64,000 nt of DNA, taken from assembly GCA_030524455.1 (NCBI GenBank), contig JAUNGT010000012.1, forward strand, positions 1 to 64,000, read 5' to 3'. The position numbers were made by a program, and so were the translations under genes. The DNA is from Eubacteriales bacterium. Lineage in GTDB: Bacteria > Bacillota > Clostridia > Lachnospirales > Lachnospiraceae. This document shows positions 60,230-64,000 of this stretch, piece by piece; within the stretch, counting starts at the first letter, position 1; the number at the start of each line of letters is the position of its first letter. Below the pieces are notes generated by a model, which made no database searches, was not told the DNA's origin, and saw nothing but the letters and a program-made list of their open reading frames with translations.

Positions 60230-61054
60230 TTATTTCTGCGCGCTGTACGGATCGAGAAGCAGGGCAAGACACTCTCCCAGCTTATCGACAAGCAGTACGA
60301 TCAGGACAAGGGTCAGGCCGGGCAATACCGCGGTCCACCACATGCCGGTCGATAAATAGCGCATACTTTCCGACAAAATAATACCGATTGCGGACTGCTC
60401 CGGCGGCAGGCCGAACCCCAGAAAGGAGATGGACGCCTCGTGCAGAATCGCATGAGGAAACATCAAAACAAGGCCGGTAAAAAACTGCGGAGCCAGATGG
60501 GGCAGCAGGTGATTGGTCAGGATCCAGCCGCCGGATTTCCCGAGCCTGCGGGAAACGGCGACATATTGCTGAGAGCGCAGCTGCAAAACCTCTCCCCGGA
60601 TCAGCCGGGCAAGGCTGCACCAATGCGTTGCGGCAATCCCGATCAGCAGGCCCTTCAGGCCGCGCCCGAGGGCAAAGGAAATCAAAAGGATCAGGATGGT
60701 GTGGGGCACGCCCATCACAAGATCGATGCACCAGCTGACCAGGGCGTCCGCCCGCTTTGAGCCCGCAGCCGCCACCATACCGACCAATACCGCGATCACA
60801 GCGCTGATGACAGAGGCGGACAAACCGACGGTGATGCTGACCGACAGCCCTTTGAGTGTGCGGAGAAACAGGTCGCGCCCCAGAGCGTCCGTGCCGAAGG
60901 GGTGCGACAGGCTGGGCGGCTGCTTCGCGTTCAGAAAGCTGCCGGTTACCGCGTCCTCGGAAAGGAGCAGCCCGCAGGCATAAATCGCGGTCAGCAGGAC
61001 AAACAGCAGAGCGGTCAGAAGGAGGGTCCGGGTCCGGTTGTTCAGTTTTTTCAT
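60230..61054 (-). CDS. nikC: ABC transporter permease (NikC/DppC-like)
   Basis: This 274-aa membrane protein has the DppC/NikC features: a basic N-terminus, FLNAKQPPSLSHPFGTDALGRDLF (family motif HPFGTDxLGRD), an EAA-like loop (EVLQLRSQQYVAVSRRLG) and FLGFGLPPEQSAIG. Its ATG overlaps the stop of the other permease (ATGA), so the two are coupled. Confidence 0.92.
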   Translation of the reverse strand: MKKLNNRTRTLLLTALLFVLLTAIYACGLLLSEDAVTGSFLNAKQPPSLSHPFGTDALGRDLFLRTLKGLSVSITVGLSASVISAVIAVLVGMVAAAGSKRADALVSWCIDLVMGVPHTILILLISFALGRGLKGLLIGIAATHWCSLARLIRGEVLQLRSQQYVAVSRRLGKSGGWILTNHLLPHLAPQFFTGLVLMFPHAILHEASISFLGFGLPPEQSAIGIILSESMRYLSTGMWWTAVLPGLTLVLIVLLVDKLGECLALLLDPYSAQK

Positions 61055-62046
61055 TCCCCCACCTCCTGAATCTGCGGATCGATGACGCCGTAAAGCAGAT
61101 CTGCGATCAGATTGCCCACACAGACAAACAGCGCGGAGAACAGGGTGATGCCAAGCAGAAGCGGCACATCCCCCTGCAGGCCGGCAGCCGATACGGCGCT
61201 GCCCAGTCCCGGATAGCTGAATACATTTTCCGCCATAACGGAGCCGCCGAACAATTCGGCAAAGGAGGCAAACTGCAGGGTCAGGGCGGGAAGCAGGATA
61301 TTCCGCAGGCCGTGGCGGCGCAGGATGGTCCAGGGGCCCTCCCCCCTGGCCTTTGCAAAGAGGACATACTCACTGCTCAGAACGTCAATCAGCTTCCGGC
61401 GGGTATGAAGCGCGATATTGGAAAAGGACATCAGGCTCAGCGTCAGCGCCGGCAAAATCAGATGGTATAGTTTCTGCCAGACGGTGACGTCCCTGCTCAG
61501 CACCCCAACCGGGGAGGAAAAGCCGATCGGAAACAGGCGAAGCCAGACTCCGAACACCAAAAGAAGCAGCAATCCAAGCCAGAAGGTTGGAACCGAGCTT
61601 AAAATATAGCATATTTTTTTGAGCAGCTTGTCCGGCCATTTGCTGCGGTACATGCCCATGACACAGCCGAGCGCAAAACCGATGATTCCGGAGAGCAGCC
61701 AGGCGCAAAGCATCAGCGCAAGGGAATTCAGAAACCGTTCTCCGATCACCTCTGCAACCGGGCGGCGATAAATCGATGATTCGCCGAGATTGCCGTGCAA
61801 AAGCTCCGTCAGCCAGGAAAAATACCGTTCCGCAGGCGGCTGATGGACGCCCCAATAGTCCTCGATTTCGGCACGCTGCTCCGGCGACACCGCCGTGCCC
61901 AGTCCCAACAGGTATTGTTGAACGGGATCGACCGGCGATGCGCTGACGAGCACAAAGGATATCGCACTCACGGCAAGCAGCAGGGATATCATTTTTATAC
62001 CGTGGGTCACAAAGACACGAAAAAGGCGTCTCACCGTCGCTTTCAT
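61051..62046 (-). CDS. nikB: ABC transporter permease (NikB/DppB-like)
   Basis: ATG 62046 is chosen because it overlaps the binding-protein stop (ATGA) and the family starts here; a longer frame from 62220 is Arg/Pro-rich and antisense-like. The 331-aa protein has the typical first helix (SLLLAVSAISFVLVSASPVDPVQQYLLG), an EAA-type loop (SEYVLFAKARGEGPWTILRRHGLRN) and a closing LLYGVIDPQIQ. It forms the channel with the NikC-like subunit. Confidence 0.92.
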   Translation of the reverse strand: MKATVRRLFRVFVTHGIKMISLLLAVSAISFVLVSASPVDPVQQYLLGLGTAVSPEQRAEIEDYWGVHQPPAERYFSWLTELLHGNLGESSIYRRPVAEVIGERFLNSLALMLCAWLLSGIIGFALGCVMGMYRSKWPDKLLKKICYILSSVPTFWLGLLLLLVFGVWLRLFPIGFSSPVGVLSRDVTVWQKLYHLILPALTLSLMSFSNIALHTRRKLIDVLSSEYVLFAKARGEGPWTILRRHGLRNILLPALTLQFASFAELFGGSVMAENVFSYPGLGSAVSAAGLQGDVPLLLGITLFSALFVCVGNLIADLLYGVIDPQIQEVGE

Positions 62047-63716
62047 GTCGTCCAGGCCCATTCGTTCAGATTCTGAATCAGGGGCAGGCCGTGTCCGTGC
62101 CCGTGGATGGGCTGCTCCCCGATGGAGAGACCGTCGCGGACATAGGTCACATGATCGAGATTGACGATCCAGACCCAGGGACACTCGCCCTTCATCGCCG
62201 TGCCGGTGGCGCCGTCCCACTGCGCGTTCTGCCAGTTTTTGTTTGCCTCCTCAACCGTCAGGGCGGCCATCGCGGCATTCAGATAGCCGTCGGTCACTTT
62301 ACTCTGGTAGCCCTCGGGATTGTAGAAATCATCCAGCAGAGCGCCCTCGGAACGGTACAGGTAGTAGGTTTCATTCGGGCTGGCGGAGCCCCAGCCCATC
62401 AGGACGGCTTCGGAGAACATGACATTCATGATCTCATCCCAGCTTAGGCCCTCCACCGTCACCCGAATGCCGATGTCCAGGAGCTGCTCTGCGGCGGCCA
62501 TGCCGACCGCCTGCCGGACGGAATCCCCGGAGGGGTACACGCACCGAAATTCAGCCTTCAGGCCGTCCTTTTCCACAATACCGTCGCCGTCGGTATCCGT
62601 CCAGCCGGCGTCGGCAAGAAGCTGTTTGGCATAGTCCACATCCGTTTCGATCTGAACCTCGGGGTTATTCCAGGGCATTCCGTCATTTTCGGAATAGGCG
62701 GGCCTGCCAAAGCCGTTCAGAACCGTATCAGCAATCTGCTGCCGGTCAATCGCATAGGCAATCGCCTGACGGATTTCGAGATGACAGGTGACATCGTTGC
62801 CGATCGGCGCGCCGGTTGCCGTCGTCTTACCCTCATTCGGAAGAACGGGCAGCGTAAAGCCGCGGTTATCGGCGGAGCGAATGGCTTCCACATGATAGCC
62901 CGGCACTTCGGTGGTTCCGAGCGTGGCGGTGGAGTAGGCCACATCCACCTCCCCCGCCAAAACGGCGGCGAGAGCGGCGTCCTCGGACATAAAGACGACG
63001 GTCACATTCCGAATGGCGGGAGCATCGCCGTAGTAGTCCTCGTTTGCCGTAAAAATGATCTGCTCCTGGGGCTTCCACTCGACAAATTTATACGGACCGG
63101 AGCCGATCGGGTTTCTGCCGTAATCCTCACCGTAAGCATGCTCCGGGACGATCCCGACGGACGCAAGGGTATTGAGGAAAATGGAGGTGGGAGCAGAAAG
63201 GGTGATCACAACCGTGGTGTCATCCTTTGCCACAGCGCTTTCCATGTAGGTAAGGTCAACGGAGCCCTGGGCGGCCTTGGCGGTTTCGAGCGTAAAGGCG
63301 ACATCCCTGGCGGTGACTTTTTCGCCGTCGGTAAACCTGGCGTCGTCGCGGATCGTGAAGGTCCAGGTCAGACCATCCGGGGACAGCTCATAGCCGGTTG
63401 CCAGATCGTTCTCGAAGGTCAGATCGGCGGTATATTTTACCAGCGTGCTCTGGACAATCGGGGAATTGCCGTGTCCCCAGCCCTGCGTCGGGTCGAGGGT
63501 TTCCGGCTCGGAGCCGATGGCGATCACGACGCTGTCTTTTTCGGCGTCGTTGAGGCTGCCGGCATTGTCGAGGCTGTCGGAGCCGTCGAGGCTGCCGGAG
63601 CTGCCGATGCTGTCGGTGCCGTCAACGCTGCCGGCGCTATGGCCTGCGCAGGCGGTCATTGTGGTGACCAGGGCCGCCGCGAGAAGCGGGGCAAGAAGTT
63701 TTTTCAGATTCATCAT
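62043..63716 (-). CDS. nikA: Lipoprotein substrate-binding protein, family 5 (NikA/OppA-like)
   Basis: This 557-aa protein is the receptor of the importer. It has a lipoprotein signal (KKLLAPLLAAALVTTMTAC) and then a Ser/Gly/Asp-rich low-complexity spacer (about 25-60) before the SBP_bac_5 fold (LDPTQGWGHGNSP onwards). Its ATG overlaps the larC stop (ATGA), with GGTGG upstream. The family binds peptides or nickel complexes; coupling to larC favours nickel. Confidence 0.88.
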   Translation of the reverse strand: MMNLKKLLAPLLAAALVTTMTACAGHSAGSVDGTDSIGSSGSLDGSDSLDNAGSLNDAEKDSVVIAIGSEPETLDPTQGWGHGNSPIVQSTLVKYTADLTFENDLATGYELSPDGLTWTFTIRDDARFTDGEKVTARDVAFTLETAKAAQGSVDLTYMESAVAKDDTTVVITLSAPTSIFLNTLASVGIVPEHAYGEDYGRNPIGSGPYKFVEWKPQEQIIFTANEDYYGDAPAIRNVTVVFMSEDAALAAVLAGEVDVAYSTATLGTTEVPGYHVEAIRSADNRGFTLPVLPNEGKTTATGAPIGNDVTCHLEIRQAIAYAIDRQQIADTVLNGFGRPAYSENDGMPWNNPEVQIETDVDYAKQLLADAGWTDTDGDGIVEKDGLKAEFRCVYPSGDSVRQAVGMAAAEQLLDIGIRVTVEGLSWDEIMNVMFSEAVLMGWGSASPNETYYLYRSEGALLDDFYNPEGYQSKVTDGYLNAAMAALTVEEANKNWQNAQWDGATGTAMKGECPWVWIVNLDHVTYVRDGLSIGEQPIHGHGHGLPLIQNLNEWAWTT

Positions 63717-64000
63717 TTTTCCACCTTTGATAAAAGTTCTTCGATTGAGAGGTTATTTTCCTTTGCGATACGGCTCACGTCCTCGTACTCGTATTTTCTG
63801 CGTTCCACGCCGTAGCCGGAGGAAACCTTGCAGCGGATGGAGCCGCAGGCGGTTTCTGCCGTTTCCATGCGGCGGTCGAGAACATATCTGCGCAGCCTGT
63901 TTTCCCGGATGCCGATGGTTGTCGTGTGTTTGAAAACAGTCCGCAGGATGGTTTCCTTATCCTCTTTTCGGCACATCACATGAAGGAGGATTCCGGGACG
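63713..64000 (-). CDS. larC: LarC nickel-pincer cofactor protein, C-terminal part (cut by window edge)
   Basis: The frame is open to the window end, giving the last 95 residues of a longer protein. They match the LarC C-terminal domain: RPGILLHVMCR, then TTTIGIRENRLRRYVL and the KYEYEDVSRIAKENN pattern. LarC inserts nickel into the pyridinium thiocarboxylate cofactor of lactate racemase. The stop overlaps the binding-protein start, so nickel uptake and cofactor maturation are one operon. In many bacteria larC is itself split and joined by frameshift; that region is outside this window. Confidence 0.88.
   Translation of the reverse strand, partial: RPGILLHVMCRKEDKETILRTVFKHTTTIGIRENRLRRYVLDRRMETAETACGSIRCKVSSGYGVERRKYEYEDVSRIAKENNLSIEELLSKVEK

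Noticed and set aside
62047-62220. 58-residue extension of the NikB-like permease
   Set aside because: Arg/Pro/His-rich and overlapping the binding-protein gene; the ATGA overlap at 62043-62046 gives the normal family start.
1-64000. CRISPR arrays, tRNA, rRNA, transposases or integrases
   Set aside because: No regularly spaced repeats, tRNA-like cloverleaf, rRNA segments or mobile-element proteins were seen by reading; the CIS is not flanked by a recognisable prophage lysis, head or packaging gene, so a complete prophage is also rejected.

Overview
The window looks like a fragment of a moderately high-GC anaerobic Bacillota genome, most likely a gut clostridium of the Lachnospiraceae/Oscillospiraceae type. 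The evidence is an LplABC-type sugar importer with GH2 and GH35 glycosidases, an AgrC/LytTR-type two-component pair, SpoIIE/RsbW/STAS partner-switch proteins, strong purine-rich ribosome binding sites and ATG/GTG/TTG starts. No rRNA, tRNA, CRISPR array, transposase or integrase was seen. The species cannot be fixed from the sequence alone.

Layout. 1-457 is a gene-free leader with a perfect hairpin, a short tandem repeat and a near-consensus promoter. 458-9766 is a carbohydrate locus: two CUT1 permeases, a lipoprotein binding protein, a LacI regulator and two beta-galactosidase-family enzymes. 9870-14246 holds a kinase-like ATPase, a secreted SH3b protein, a 661-aa orphan protein and a GNAT-like protein, ending at a strong bidirectional terminator. 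14266-16411 (minus strand) encodes an AgrC-like kinase and a LytTR response regulator, divergent from the large system that follows.

16605 to about 48352 is a nearly gapless operon for a phage-tail-like contractile injection system (CIS, Afp/PVC family). It opens with an accessory block: an Ig-domain protein, a pseudokinase-like membrane protein, a degenerate class III cyclase membrane protein, a membrane MORN-repeat protein, a TolC-like secreted coiled-coil protein and a 1047-aa anchored coiled-coil protein. The particle genes follow: DUF4255 cap/terminator, a beta-sandwich protein, PAAR-like tip, sheath, tube, a tail-assembly chaperone with an apparent -1 frameshift into a DUF6760 ORF, a second tube, a 686-aa helical protein, two tube-baseplate adaptors, gpD-like hub, gpV/VgrG-like spike, gp25, two J-like wedge proteins, a gpI-like protein, a STAS protein and the AAA+ ATPase.

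48356-58667 continues on the same strand: an 808-aa candidate cargo protein with an AT-rich C-terminal half, a second GNAT protein, an ATP-grasp enzyme, a MATE transporter fused to a degenerate HATPase domain, a GH3-family acyl-adenylating enzyme, a membrane SpoIIE phosphatase, an RsbW-like kinase and a small orphan ORF. Because the only STAS protein sits inside the CIS operon, the downstream phosphatase/kinase may control the injection system by partner switching. 58654-64000 (minus strand) is a larC-nikABCDE-type operon for nickel.

The most novel parts are the CIS with its dedicated envelope module, the duplicated 'large orphan protein + two-domain GNAT' cassettes flanking it, the candidate programmed frameshift, and the apparent link to a SpoIIE/RsbW/STAS switch. 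All functional links between these modules are inferred from gene order.
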